Shown: piece after piece, positions 1 through 13,352 of the stretch
Layout of the letters: each line of letters starts with the position of its first letter
How positions within the stretch are numbered: position 1 is the first letter of the stretch
Translations under genes and position numbers: made by a program
NCBI GenBank assembly: GCA_021234155.1
Contig: JAJEKV010000027.1
Span: 16,710,891 to 16,774,890, forward strand
DNA length: 64,000 nt
Reading direction: 5' to 3'
Source: Isoetes taiwanensis
Taxonomy: Eukaryota > Streptophyta > Lycopodiopsida > Isoetales > Isoetaceae
The notes under the pieces: model-generated
The model's database searches: none
What the model was told of the DNA's origin: nothing
What the model saw: the letters and a program-made list of their open reading frames with translations, nothing else

Positions 1-2560
1 TGCCAAAAGGCACTCATGAACTTCGATCCCTCGCTCTGAGATAATCTCCCTTGGCATGCCATGAAGCCCCAAGATCTCTTTGGTGAAGAGCTTTGTCAGA
101 TCCATAGTCAGATTCGGTGGTCCCGCAAGGCACAAAATGTGCCATCTTTTGACAACTTGTCGACCACTACCATCAAGGCATCCTTGCTCTCGCCGTTTTG
201 GGAGTCCCGCGGATGAAGTCCATGCCGATTACCTCCCACTTAGCGCTTGGCACCGCTTAATGGCTCTAATGCCCCTCGAATTAAGTCGCCTCGCCTTTCG
301 CTCACCGGGCATAGCCGACATTCTTTGATGTAGCGAAGCTATTTGCTTCTTCATTCCTGGCCAATAATAGCCGCCACAAGACTTTGAAATATGTTTTCAT
401 GAATCCCGCATGGCCAGCTTATTGGTCAAGCAGCGCGGTCATGGAGGATCAACTTCCTTACACCTGATGATTCGGGCACGCACAACTTGTTCTTATGGTA
501 TAACAGTTGCCTTCCTTCTTATAATGCTTGAAGGCCTCCCGCTTTTATCTGTTCTCTAGCCTCCTTAGAGAGGCTTACCCATACTTCCCTCAAATCCACA
601 TCCATTGGCAAGGACTCTTCAATCTTCTTACCAAAGTCAGCTGGAGAGAGCCGAAATTGCATTGCAATGCACTCTAGTTGTCGTGGGATGCCTTGAAAGA
701 TATCCGCTACCACATTGAGCTTCCCTGGCTTGTAGACTATATCAAAGTCATATTCTTCGAGGAACTCCATCCATCTCCGCCACGCCCCATTGAGGTGTGG
801 TTGCGCGGAATACATATTGAGGCTCTGATGGTCTGGCATCCAATTGGAACTTCCTTCCCAAGAGATAGTGCCTCCATATTCTTAATGCCCCCGACAACCG
901 CAGCAACTCCTGATCGTATGCGCTAGTAGCCGCTGCCTCGGCGCTGCTCATCTTCCTCGAATCATACGCCACTACACGCTTCTTCTTGCATAAGCACCGC
1001 ACTGTAGCTATCTTACTCAGACTGCTGCTACAAGCTTATCCTTCTCGGGTCCCAAGCAGTTGTTAAGATCGGGCTGTTGTTAAAGCTTCCTTCAACAATT
1101 CAAACCCCCTTTTGGGCTTTTGTGCTAATGCTCTACCCACTTTTCACCTTCGCTCTCGCTAGGTCTGTTAACGGGCTGTTATCTTAGCAAAGTTCTTTAC
1201 TTAACTTCCTGTAGTACCCCGCTAGACCGAAAAACTTCGACCTTGCGGCACTTTTTTCGGGCGCCGCCAACCGGGAATCACACGCTTCAATCTTGGCGGG
1301 TCCGCCGAGATGCTCTCTCGGCCGAGATCACATGACCAAGGTATTCCACCTTCTCGCTAAGCGGCGGCACTGACAACTTGGCGCATAACCGGGTCTTCAA
1401 CTTCTCTAGCACCCTTTCAAGTGTTGGGTGTGCTCTTCAAGGGATCTCGCTATACACCAAAATGTCATCAAAGAAAACAATCACAAAGGTGTCCAGAACT
1501 CCCCTCAAGATATCGCTCATGAGCCTCATGAATGTTATGGGGCATTTGATAAGCCGAAAAGGCATCACCGCGGAACTCATAATGCCCATACCGGCTGGCC
1601 CCCGGCTTGGGCCTTGTGGATATCCTCCTCCTTTATCCTTATCCGATGATAACCTCGACTTTTAAGTCAATTTTGGAGAAGATCTTTGCTCCTTGAAGCT
1701 GATCCATCAAGTCATCCGATCTTGAAGCGATACTTGTTCTTAATGGTGTGCTTATTCAACTGCCTATAGTCTATGCACATCCTCAAAGATCCATCCTTCT
1801 TCTTGACAAAAAGAATGGGCGCCTAAACGGGCGCAGACACTAGGTCTAATGAAACCTAGGTCGAAAGCAGCGCCCTCGCAGAATCGCTTTAGTTCGGCAA
1901 CTCCCCGTGGTTGTCATTCTATATGGAGCCTTGCTTGTGGGTTTTGTTCCTGGTTCGAAAAGTGCTATCTCGCGACTCGATTCCCCTATACTCTGAGGGA
2001 GCCGCTTGATCTCATCCGAAAGAGATCGCGGAACTCCCGGATCAACTTAGCTATTTGCCCCTAAGAACTTGTCGAAAGCATCCTGCCTTTCTTTGCTTCC
2101 TTCCACCTCGCTCACTAATCCCAAGCTTGAAGATGTATGCTACTTGCTCACTTTGATGCACTTGAACACCGCTTAGAAGACATACACCGCATGATGGGAA
2201 CAACTTCTTTAATTGCTATCTCAATGATCTTGCCGCCGGGTGTTGGGAAGGTCACCTTCCGCTTCCACAATCAATAATGGCCCCGCGGGTCCAAGGTACT
2301 CCATACCTATTATCAAGTCGTATATTTGCCAATGCCCATTACCTTCCCCTCATCCGGATCTTAATCCCCGCAAGTCGACATGTCAAAGTTGATTCTTTTA
2401 CCTCGCCGGTCACTTTACCGCCTCCACTTGCTAAGACAACGGCCTTGGCTTTTGACTTTAATGGTTTCAACTTCAACATTTGAACCATTCCGGAGATGCA
2501 AAGTTATGGCTACTCCCCAATCTATCGTGACTATAAATGACTTGGCCTTGGCCTTCCTTA
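1..2560 (-). pseudogene. pol: Ty3-type pol (PR-RT-RNase H-INT), broken
   Basis: Polyprotein of an LTR retrotransposon. Protease lies at about 2560-2100; the motif SSHNFASP, the flank of the D-S-G active site, is visible near 2480. Reverse transcriptase lies at about 1900-1310 and RNase H at about 1150-540, where the fragment [17 protein letters not shown] is the usual RNase H entry of this group. Integrase occupies 510-1 and is cut by the window edge. No frame stays open for more than about 100 codons. The best intact relative here is at 58384-58839. Whether the breaks are real or sequence error cannot be decided from one copy. Confidence 0.8.
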
Positions 2561-3260
2561 ATCGTGGAAATTACTTTATACCGCTCTCTCGCTTGCTCAG
2601 ATTCATACGCGGCAAAGATATGACACTCACCCTCATCGTAGTCGCGGGCCTCCTCGCCGCCGCCGCCACCAAAGTGTCCCACCCTCCCAACTCGCTTAGC
2701 CGCGACTCATGACATATGGGCAGCTTCAGTTTCATGGCCTGGCTGGAAACACCTGAAGCAAAGCCGCTTTTCTATGCACCTGTCGCTTTTCCTGGGCATG
2801 GCCTACAGAAAGGATCGCACTGCTTTGGAGTAGTTTGACCCCTTCCTGTTTGTCTTTGAAGGATACCGCTTTTCCCTGCTGCTTCCTGATTGCCACTATA
2901 TGGGCTCCCCAGCTGGTCCCCTGGCCGGGCCGTTTCGCACAAACCGCCTGGCCGCCTTTGCCTTTATCTTTGGTAATGCCGCTGCCTTCAGCTTACTCAT
3001 TTCAGGTCCTGTTTCCTTGCAAACGGCTGTTTTGACTCCGCTCGAGCATCGTTTCTGGGTTTATTGCCCTTAAGCAAGCTTAAGTGGATCTCCCTATTCA
3101 CTCTTCAATGTAGCTTTCCATCAAGGTGGCTTTTCCTAACTTTTGGCATATATGTTCTTTTAGCCTTCATAAATTCTCTGTATTGTATCGATTTGTTGCC
3201 TTGCCGCGAACCTCGTGAGAATCGGGCCGTGATCATAATACCGACTTGTGCTCTTCTTTG
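1..3260 (-). mobile_element. Truncated Ty3-type chromovirus, copy 1 (gag C-part to integrase)
   Basis: This stretch aligns by eye along its whole length with positions 57071-60300, in the same orientation, so it is a second copy of the same retrotransposon family. In coding order (right to left) it holds the end of gag (about 3260-2600), protease, reverse transcriptase, RNase H and the start of integrase, which runs off the left edge of the window. Its right end stops inside gag near 3260. The LTR, the accessory genes and the gag N terminus seen in the other copies are absent. The frame is broken many times, mostly at CAG/CTG-like positions. Gene content is certain at family level; the right boundary is good to about 50 bases. 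Confidence 0.85.
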
Positions 3261-3902
3261 GAAGCGGATGTGAGCTCTCACACAAAAGCGGTTTTGGCCC
3301 CGGGCATTCCACCATTGATCCTTATCTTCACTTTGAACATTGATTGAGGATAGAGAATCAGCGACAAAGCACATCTTGTTGTTTGATGGATTTCATAGAA
3401 AGCTTTTGACCACGGTGCCACAGGACATGTTATGGGGCAGTCTCGGCATTTGGGGACCTCCTTGACTTGCGAATCATTATATATATGGGAGGCATGCTGG
3501 GGCCGTATCACATCGTCGGGAATGATGTCCAGTGGTATTGGGTCGTCGGTTGCCCCTCTCCCACCACTCTTTGGCTACATTGATAAATTTGGAAGGGTGG
3601 CTCTACGAGCCATGGAGGTGTGGCGCCCATCTCGCCATCACCGCGATCCGGCAACTCTTATATCTTGGCCCGATATCAACCTCTTGGCCTATACTCCAGG
3701 AGGACATACAGCGTCACCTAGATGCTCTTGACATTTTTTGCGATTCAACATGCGATTAACTTGGCCAAAGCCCAGGGTGTTACTAGTTTTATCATCATCA
3801 TTTAAAAGGCTTCCTAATGCACTTACCGGGGACAAGATGTGGAGGTGGCTAGGACCTATAAGTACCCAGGGGATCCCGAGTTCTCTACCACCCATTAGGA
3901 TG
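3261..3902. other. Unassigned junction segment
   Basis: Between the broken gag end and the direct repeat that starts at 3903. Short open stretches occur on both strands, for example plus 3532-3759, but I recognise no domain and see no copy elsewhere in the window. It may be a relic of another element. Confidence 0.4.
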
Positions 3903-5563
3903 AAAAGTGGCCATGATAAGCTTCAATTATTTGGTTTGATATTTGGGGACAAGTATTTCATGTATAGTTTTGTCTAGATTTTTTTGGGGGTGTATGTATA
4001 GAAATAGTATGTGCAAGGTATTTTTGAACGAGGTTTTTGAGGGGGTTTGGGTTTCTAAGTAGGGTTTTTGAGAGGAGTTTGGGTTTTGCAAGAGAAGGTG
4101 GGCGTGGCGGTGGTCGAAAGCGAGTTTATGGCCGATGGGCCTTTTGCACTTCTGTCCGGATGCTGCTATGACTTCTTAACTGGCGCCATTTGCCGATGTG
4201 ACAAAGAATCAGTGCTGCAATTTTTTGTTCCGTCACGGTTAAGCGGTTTCAATTAAAAATCACGGAAATCGATTTGTGCTTTCACTTTATGGAAATTTCC
4301 ATTACAAATCATCAGACGGAAAAGGGAAAGCAGAAGGCGAACGAGGGCTTCAACCATAGGTTCGTTTTGGACCATTGGGAATGGCGGGCAAATTCTCAAT
4401 AGAAAACTTTAATGGCCTTTGATACGATATAAAGTAGGAATATTCTAGGAATCAATAGTCGGAAATAAAAGATGGGAAAAAACCATAAGGAATGAACAAA
4501 ATGTCAGATAATTTCAATGAACATATGTGATCTTGTCTATAATCCTTGTGAGTACCCTCACTTATATGTATGGGAAATGTGGGGACTTGGAGATGATGGC
4601 ATTAGAATATTTAAAGAGTCTATCAAAATAGGGATATTCTCATGGAGTTGCAATAGGCGCATGATACTATTAGCATAGTGGAATACTGCAAACTTTAAAA
4701 GCTTTTGAAACATCTCTAGGAATTAAAATGTGGCCCTAGATGTACATGATTGGTGTATATTTAGCCTCATAGACCAAGCGGTCTTTTGGTGAGCGTTAAT
4801 ATAATCTTTTCTTTGTTTGTTCAAGTCTGTGAGGTTTGCGATGGTTGTCTTCCACACGCCTTGAGGCTTGGGCAATTGTCTTCCACATGTACATATTCAT
4901 TTTCTTATTTGCCACCTTGGCTACTAACTCCATGGGAACAGTCTGAGCCTTGTTTGAAGTAGAGGGATTTAGGAAAATAGATGGGTTGTATTTTTTGTAC
5001 CTTGTTTTGAAGTAGAGGTGGTTTAGGGAAATAGATGAGGTGTATTTTTGTCGCAAAAAATAAGGGCATTGAAGCTTTTCCCTATTTAACCTCCTCCTTT
5101 TCAAATATTATGGGTTTTATCTAGCGTTGATTAGGAGCCATTGATTGGCGGCATATTCTTAATTTGTGCGGATCATGGCTATTAACATTTTTCAAAAATC
5201 ACCATGCCATTTGGTCTCGATTGAAAATAGCATTAGCATAATAAACCATAACATTAACAATTTCTACAAAAGCATGGTCTCTCTGCTAAACTAGACTGCC
5301 TGTGCTAAACCAAACTGCCTCAATGGATCCTGCACTGCTCCGCCAATTAATCCTGCAGTCAATCCAACATTTTGACTACTTGAAGAAATCACGCTGCAAA
5401 AAATCAATCTGGCGTTCTTTATTCGCTGCGAGGCGGTGTTGATGGATTATCAATCATCTTCACCCTTAGCTGGATCTACGTACAACATGGATGGCTATTT
5501 ACCGGGGCTGGAGGTTGAACCTCAGGGCCATGTCATTATCACGGAGACCCCTTCTAATTCCAT
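3903..5563. repeat. Direct repeat unit, left copy
   Basis: Matches 10343-12257 in the same orientation. The shared block starts around GCCATGATAAGCTT and ends around CTTCTAATTCCAT. The copies differ by many small indels and by up to about 250 bases in length. Neither copy has a long open frame. The ends have no matching target-site duplication that I can see, so I do not call them LTRs. They could be LTRs of an old element, or a segmental duplication. Confidence 0.7.
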
Positions 5564-6849
5564 CCATAGCCCGTGGCCGTGGGCCATGTTGGCACAATGC
5601 TCCTTTTTCAAGCTTGGGCAGCTTGCTAGAGCTCACCGAAGGGGACCATGCGCGCATGGGAGAGCTTCCTTGCATTGATGTTCGCCAATACAAGATGATG
5701 TTCATAATGCGAATGGCGGTCTATTCCGTATTACGCCCGTATGTAGCGACATATATAAGCGATAATAACGTCAATGTGGCCCCATTTTCCCAATGTAAAT
5801 TGTTGTTGTATATAAAAAAACGTTGTTTTTTATGGTGACAAAATGTAGAATCCGCATCCTGCAGAAAAATGGACCATTTAAAAAAATGATGCTACATTGC
5901 GCCAAATGATTATAAAGGATTCGAGCTCATGAGCATCTCGAGGCGGTCATAGGCAGCCCACAGTGAGATATTAACCCTCTCATAATATCCTCTCATATAA
6001 TCATGTGAATGAATTTGGAGGGTATGCCGCGATTGACCAATTTATTTGGCCACTAAAAGCAGTTTTGAGCTCACAATGTAGGCGTATACTGCAATCAAGG
6101 CATTCCATGTAATTCATCTCTACGATACATCGAATCACCGAGCATGCATGCATGATTTTAACTTCACATATGCCATACATTTTGATTCATCATGTACACC
6201 ACCTGTAATAAGGAATGTAGGTTTCATGTGACAGAAACACGACCCTTAGGGATATTAACCCTCTTATATAATTACATGAACCAATTTGGAGGGTATGGCC
6301 ATGAGGTCATGATTTCTTCAGGGGATAAACCAATTCCGGGGCTCGAATGCTTGGTTTAATCCATTCTTTTATATGTGTTTGATAATGACACATAGGCGGC
6401 ATTTCTTTAGACATTCTTTCTACTGACATTTCTCCCTCTTTCATGTCAATTAAAGTACATGAACAAGAAGTAATAGATCCATCTCTGCCTCTGGCGATTG
6501 ATACCTCTTTTCATCCCCTAGGCATCCAATATGTCCAAGAAAAATCGAACAAGAAATAATGCTCAATGTGGGTGTGACCAGGGATCTTTACCATAGTACC
6601 AAGAAATGTCCCTCATCCATTAGCCATGATTGAAGAGACACACTGGTAATTAAATCTTACACTTCATCTAGGCATCATTGATATTGGATCTTGATGAATA
6701 TACTGACTGGGAATAAATGTGTTGGTGTATCTAGGTAATAAGGAATGTATTTGTTTAAATCGACCAAGGCTCTTGACATGGCCACATGCTTCTAGAGATT
6801 AAATGGCTCTGTCCGGGGTTTTATATTTGATAGTCTCATTTTTGAAAAA
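5564..6849. other. Spacer without recognisable genes
   Basis: AT-rich sequence between the repeat unit and the PPR remains. A motif like CCCTCTYATAATA recurs at about 5974, 5990 and 6252, each time followed by CATGTGAATGAATTTGGAGG-like sequence. That suggests a diverged internal duplication of about 270 bases. No coding signal was seen. Confidence 0.4.
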
Positions 6850-7800
6850 AGTCAATGTTTCTTCAAGCGAGTCCATGTTCAACATATCCTAAACGTACAT
6901 TTCAAGAAACTATGTTAGGTGTGGCATCTTTTGAAGAGATACTGGTGCATCTTTGAGGGTATCCTTTCTTGGTGTAAGGCGATAGCATTCTGCGGTCCAT
7001 GATATAACTCCCTCTGCATCTTTCTAAAGAACTTGATGGTTTCCTCAAAGTTTTGCATATTATGCATAACGTGATCATGGCATTCCCGTAGCAGCTACAT
7101 TTGGATTCGGCATTTGGTCAGGGATCTTGTCGTTGTCCATCTTGAACATAATTTGTGACGCAATGTCAACGTAAACCACATTCCTCTTGGGCATTCATTA
7201 AATAGTTTGTACAGCCTCTTCGGAAACTTCCCATGCGGCTAAACACGAGATCATATTATTCCAAACAATGCTTTGGCATCTCCTCAAAAGCTTTTTCTTC
7301 TTTTTTGAGTTTTCCACATTGGATACTCCGGCTCCAATGAGTTGTATTCAAAGGACCACATCCCTTGTGGGCATGTTTTCAAAAAGTCGAACTGCTATCT
7401 CCCTAGTTGTCGGGTGGCGGGCATATCCTCAATCATACTTATTCCACAAAATACATCTTTCTCGGGCGTTTGTTCAAACAATTGGTGCCTCTTCTGCAGT
7501 CTTCAGAGTTGGTATAAGCCACATATTCCATGGCTTGGCATCCTTGTGGCATTTGCCAAAATAGCCCTAATGCATCCTCTATATTTTCCACTTTTGGATA
7601 TATCAAATCATGATATTCAAGTAAAACATTGTTTCACACATCTTAACAAATACCTCCCTTGCCTCATTTACACACAAACATTGCCATACATGCGGCAAAG
7701 GTGCCAAAAACCTATCTTGGTACGGATCTACTCTTTATAACAAAACGTGGGTCAGCTTACTATCTCCCAAGCTTTAGAATCACACACCTTCCTCGGTTGA
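6850..7800 (-). pseudogene. Pentatricopeptide-repeat protein remnant
   Basis: Minus-strand frames contain fragments of plant PPR repeats of the PLS type, the class that guides RNA processing or editing in plastids and mitochondria. ENMPTRDVV lies near 7380 and MPKRNVVYVD near 7190. A downstream piece reads FWQMPQ near 7555, and EQTPEKDVF lies near 7460. The spacing of these MP-x-R/K-x-V helices, about 30-35 residues apart, is right for PPR. Frames switch every 30-60 codons and several stops interrupt them, so I call it a pseudogene. No start, targeting peptide or E/DYW tail was identified. Assignment rests on these short motifs only. Confidence 0.5.
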
Positions 7801-10342
7801 AAACAAGGCGTCTATATCCAACTTGGTTGGTTTAGAAAATGATAAACTGTTGCCCTTTGTTTGGATATTCTTCTCAATTGGTAAAGTTACAACGTTGGCA
7901 TGTCCTCACAGGAAGCAGGGTTGGGTCATATCTATAGCCAATTGTTTTAGATTACCATATTCCATAGTCTTATAGGTGCTTTCCAACTAAGAATAAGTCT
8001 TATCGAGGTTGAGACTTTAACCCCTTGTTGCAAAGAAAGCCATGGCATCGAAGCAAAACTTCAGATTCGAGCGCAACGCAGTGGAATCAAGCTTGGCGCC
8101 AAATTAAACTTTCAAGCATTTAATCTGGTTGCCCTGCTTTAGAATACAAGCTTTGAATCCTGCTTTGGGTCCTGCTACAAGGAGAAAGAAAGAATCGTTT
8201 AACGCAAAACTCTACCAAGCGATTCTATTTGATCCGGCTCTTCTGTCTCACCTTTGCAACCAAGTTTGACGGCGAATGCTCCAAATTTACTCTCGTCAGC
8301 GTGTACAAATTCGGCGCTGCATACTGTTTCAATGCAAAAATCCGGACAATTCAAGACCCCGGACAAACAAACCTATCAATCCCTAAGGATTATAAGGATT
8401 CACTTTGTTCTCATTTCGAAAATTTTCATAAATTGTCTGCAACCAGCTGAGCAATGCGTTAGGGTGCGTAAAGCCATAATCAAATAGTTACACATGCGAC
8501 CATGCTCAAATATTTTTCACCCATGCAAAGCCTACTCACCCCAACTAATGGATCCAAATGGACCATAAGAATGACATGACCTGCTTCTTTATCTATTAGT
8601 AAATCTCATAAATTACAACTATGGATCGACAATCAAGCTGATGTTAGATCACAATCTTAAAATTATTAGCTAACATAAAGTTCAAACAGCTTGCACCAGT
8701 TATTCCCTTTCTTTGTACCCCTCTCGGTGATGGGAACCAAATATGATATGCAGTTGAAATGTAAAAGCATAAATACAAGCATAATCTAAACTATTTGTAT
8801 ATCTGTAATGCATTGTCATATAAATATTGGAAATACTTTGCCAAAATCTTTTGGAAAGGAGGAATAATAAAGCTTGAGTACATATGAAGATAATAGCATA
8901 CAAATCACTACAACATAACGAACTGAGCAAGGGTGAAGTAAAGAACCCTGATTAGTAATTATGAGATACGGTGAAGAATGTAGGATCCACCAACAGACCA
9001 AACTGCAATAAATTTTGTACACCATTGTAGGTCATCTTGGAACCATACGGCAATAAATGTGTCCACCATTATGCAGAGTGATGCTGGAAGACAAACTACC
9101 AAATGTGTACACCGTTGGCAAGGTGATGCTGGAACTTCGCAATTGCTTTCCATATGCTCCATAATGTGCTGATATAGCAAACACATAAGCTTTGCAGAGC
9201 GTTGTTGATATAATTTCTCTGCATTCAGAAGAAACCATGACGTTAGATATTTTGCAAATAACAAACGTTAATACAATAAGAAACAACAATTAATACATTT
9301 TAAAGGCGTTAAACTTTGGTTCTGAAAAACATCTACTCTTTCATGCATAACAAATGCGTACCATACCTTGACACCTTAGAAAAACAAATCCTAAAACAAA
9401 AGAAAAATAACAATAGTTCAATCTATTTTCTCAATTTTCTCTGCCAGAGTAGGCTGTGGCTATAGGCTTGCCTGGACCTGGCCCCCTCAATCTCGTATTT
9501 TTTTTCCTACTATTATTCTACACATTCTGTTTTTTACTCAGCTTGGGCCAATTTGTGCATTTCTCCTTCATTACTTATCTGCTTTACTCTTCATCTCCTT
9601 GGAGTTAATGCTTGCCTTTTCTACAGGCATCCTAAATCTTTCCCCTATGAAATGAGATCCCCGTCCTGCCACTTTTACTCTTGAAATTGCTTCTACCACC
9701 TTGGAGGTGTCCTTTGGTAAGGCACTGCTACTGCTGCTGTAAACCAATTAACAGCAACATGGCTGGCTCCAACCATTTAGAACAACACAAGCGACATGCT
9801 CATGCATCCGATCAAATCCAGCACTATGGAATTTAAAGGGGAGAAGGCATGGAGCAACTATATAAGGAAACAAAAAAAAAAAAAAAGCCACAACGGCCTG
9901 CATTCATGCCCAAATGTGCCTTCTGACTGGATAAAAATGCTATGCGCAACGCTCTGGGGCCTTGATAAACAAAAGACCTGGAATGCAAATAATAAAAAAC
10001 AACTACGAAATAGCAAATCAAAAGGCTTAATTAAACAATAAATATCAACGTATCAAAATCGTTGGAATCCTCTTATAAATTACGGACCCTATTTTGCAGC
10101 CAAACCTACATGCACATCTATTCAGGAATACCTCATCTCATATTTTTTAACGACCCGATCTGCTGTTGTTCTCTTAGAAGCTTCAGAAAAACACCCTTTA
10201 AAACCTTGATCGCATCGTTCTATAGCCACAACAGATGCAGCATTCAGGAATAACAAGCAATTTGTTTGTTTATTTATACTGATGTCCTTAAAGCCTTGTG
10301 GTGTGGTATCAGATCCTACTAGGGCGGACTTATCCATAAGAA
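7801..10342. other. Spacer without recognisable genes
   Basis: No domain recognised on either strand. It includes an A14 run near 9880. The plus-strand string TGGTATCAGATCC at 10304-10316 differs by one base from the initiator-Met tRNA primer-binding site common in plant LTR elements. It lies 27 bases before the right direct repeat. Confidence 0.4.
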
Positions 10343-12257
10343 AAATATCAAAATTAGCCATGATAAAGCTTCCAATTATTTGGTGTGATATTTGGGGACC
10401 GTATTTCGCGCATGGTTTGCCTAGATTTTGGAGGTGTATGTATCTCAAATAATATGTGCAGGAGTATTTTTAACGGGTTTGAGCTGGTTGTTGGCAAAAA
10501 AAAGAGAGGAGTGTCCTTTATTTCTCCATTCCTTACCGACGAAGTGGTTGTTTGATTTCGATTTGTGTTCGTATGGTGCGGTTTAGAAGGGGAGATGGTT
10601 GTGAAGGAAAGGCATGATAGTTTCTAATTTTAGGCGGAAACAAGGGGGCTTATGAGGTAGCACGAGGAGGCGAGTCCTTTTGTGGGGAGTTTGGGTTTCG
10701 CGGTAGGTTTTGCGAGGAGTTTGGGTTTTCTAGGCGGGTTTTGCGAGGAGTTTGGGTTTTGCAAAGAGAAGGTGGGCATGAAAGCGGATAGTCGAGCGAG
10801 TTTGTGGCGATGGGCCTTTTGATGCCTACGATCGGATGCTGCTATGACTTCTTCTTGCGCCATTTTGCGATGTGACGACTTAAGAATCCATGCTCTGTTT
10901 TGTTCGATGTCGGTTAGGCGTCGATTTCAATTAAAAATCAGGAAATCAATTTGTGCTCACTTGCTATGGTGGCGCATTTACAAAATCATCAGACGAAATA
11001 GGGGCTTAAAGGCGAGACCGCGGGCTTCCAACCATAGGTTCATTTTGGACCATTGGAAGTGGCAGGCAAATTCTCAATGAAAACTTTAATGGCCTTTGAT
11101 CACGATATAAAGTGGGAATATTCTAGAGATCAATGGTGAAACAAAAGATGGAAAAAAAGCCATAAGGAATGAACAAAATGTCAAGATAATTTCAAGCTGA
11201 ACATATGTGATCACATCTATAATCCTTGTGAGTACTCTCGCTTATATGTATGGAAATGTGGGGACTTGGAGATGGCACGTAGAATATTTAAAGAGTCTAT
11301 CAAATAGGGATATATTCTCATGGGGTGCAATGGTGCATGATACTATTAGCATAGTGGAGGCCCTGCGGCTTTAAAGCTTTTGAAACATCTCTAGGAGTCT
11401 GCAAATGTGGCCCTAGATGTACATGATTGGTGTATATTTCGTCTCATAGACCAAGCGGTCTTTGGTAGACGTTAATATAATCTTTCTTTGTTTTCTATTC
11501 AAGTGTCGTGAAGGTTTGCGGTTGTCTTCCACACCTTGAAGGCTTGCGACAATTGTCTTCCACATGTACATATTCATTTTCTTGTTGCCACCTTCGCTAC
11601 TAACTCCATGAGGGCAGCTACGTCGCGAGGGCGCCTCGTTTGAAGTAGAGGGGTTTAGGGAATAGATAGATTGTACTTTTTGCACCTTGTTTAAAGTAGA
11701 GGCGATTTAGGGAAATAGATAGATTGTATTTTTTTGTCCACAAAAATAAGGGCATTGGAAGCTTTTCCTATTTAAGCTCCTCATTTTCAAGTATTATGGG
11801 TTTTATACAACGTTGATTAGGAGCCATTGATTGGCGGCATATTCCTAGTATTGTGCGGATCCTGGCTATTAACATTTGCCAAAAATCACCATGCCATTGT
11901 GGTCTCGATTGAAAATAGCATTAAGCATAATAAACCATAGCATTAACAATTTCTACAAAAGCATGGTCTCTCTACTAAACCCCGTTGCTGTGCTAAACCA
12001 AAGCGCCTCAATGGATCACCTTTGCTCCGCCAATTAATCCTGCGATCAATCAACATTTCAAAAGCGCTTGAATGAATCATCTTTGCCAAAATCAATCTGC
12101 GTTGTTCTTGCTTTGCGGCGGTGTTCGATCGGAATCAATCATCTTCATAGCATTTGGATCTACTGTCCAACATCTGAGGATGGCTATTTACACCGGGGCT
12201 GGAGGATTGAACCTCCGGGCCATGTCGACCTCACCCGAGAACCCTTCTAATTCCATC
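10343..12257. repeat. Direct repeat unit, right copy
   Basis: Second copy of the unit at 3903-5563. Conserved blocks include the start (GCCATGATAAAGCTTCC), the block around 11540-11600 shared with 4870-4950, and a plus-strand TATTTAAG near 11768 (TATTTAAC at 5091). This copy has an extra 200 bases near 10480-10800, with repeated GAGGAGTTTGGGTTT units, of which the left copy keeps one or two. No transposase or polymerase signature was found. Confidence 0.7.
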
Positions 12258-12880
12258 TTACCTATCACGCAAATGGCATTCGGATGCATAAATGCTACAA
12301 GCAAAAGCGATAGCAAAGCCGACATGCCGGAAATTAAGCGGCGCTCATGATTCGTGGGACAACAAAACACCTCTCATCTAGCAAAGCTAGCAATGGCCAC
12401 ATCTAAGCGTCCAGTGGGCTTCATCCGCCATAGCCGGATGCACCTACCTCCATTCACCGGTTTCAACCATTTGCTTCACCAAGCGATCTACGCCCCTCGG
12501 CTCTACGCCTAAATCCTCTTAAGCCTCTGCTTCCATTTGCCCTTGCCAAAAAGAAGGAGCATCCATTCTTATCAAGCCCAAAGAAAGGCCTCCAAAAATT
12601 TTTATTCTTTTTAACCTTTCAAAAGAAAAATATCTAAAACCCTTCAAAAAAAACATGACCTCTAGATGACATTAAGCTCCTCAAATATGGCAAGATATCA
12701 CGGTTTTATACAATGTGCCCACGAGGAATCTTAGCCCAACCATGCGAGAAAACCTTTCATAAATACCAAACTCAAACATTCGATATTCTTTGAATTTGAA
12801 TATTACAAATTGCAAACCGAAGATATGCAATGAGGTCAAAAGGCGTTGATCTTCTCCCCTCCAAATTTGATGGGCTGAAA
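12258..12880. other. Spacer without recognisable genes
   Basis: Low-information AT-rich sequence between the repeat unit and a poly(A)-ended retroposon tail. Nothing supported on either strand. Confidence 0.4.
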
Positions 12881-13348
12881 ACTTTTTGGGTGTAACGGGT
12901 CCGATTAATGGTAATCGTCGCTATAGAGATCGTAAACCAGGGAGCCAAAGTTTCTGGATTTTGGCTTAACTGTTTAAAACATGTATTTTTTGGGTTGTAG
13001 GTTTCTAGCGGTGCCGCTTACAGCACCGCCACAAGTACATTAAAATTTTGTCTCAAAATTTAAAGACTAAAAATCGATCATTGATAGTGATCAAACAACA
13101 GATTATAAAAATGGACCACTGTGTGGGATTAGTAGAGCGGAAGTTTGCCATTTGGCGGGACTTCTTGGGTGTTGTAGATGGTGATGGTGGGTTTATGCGA
13201 CAATAGAGTTCGGATTTTTGTGAGTTTGTTGTGGGTGTCGGGGTATCATTTGTCTCTTTGAGGCGTTCTCCTTCCTCCTCACTTGCTTTGTAACATTACC
13301 ATTCTTTTAATATATTGATGACACAGTTCTTCAAAAAAAAAAAAAAAA
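12881..13348 (+). mobile_element. Poly(A)-ended retroposon 3' tail (probable)
   Basis: The segment ends in an uninterrupted run of about 16 A at 13332-13348. The run follows a U-rich end of the kind seen at 3' ends of plant LINEs and the SINEs they mobilise. It abuts a kinase coding fragment without a splice site. No reverse-transcriptase frame remains, so the type of element and the left boundary are inferred. Confidence 0.35.
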
Positions 13349-13352
13349 TAGA

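Noticed and set aside
10304-10316. Initiator-Met tRNA primer-binding-site match
   Set aside because: It is one base off and lies outside both direct repeats. No LTR end (CA) directly precedes it, so I did not define an LTR element by it.
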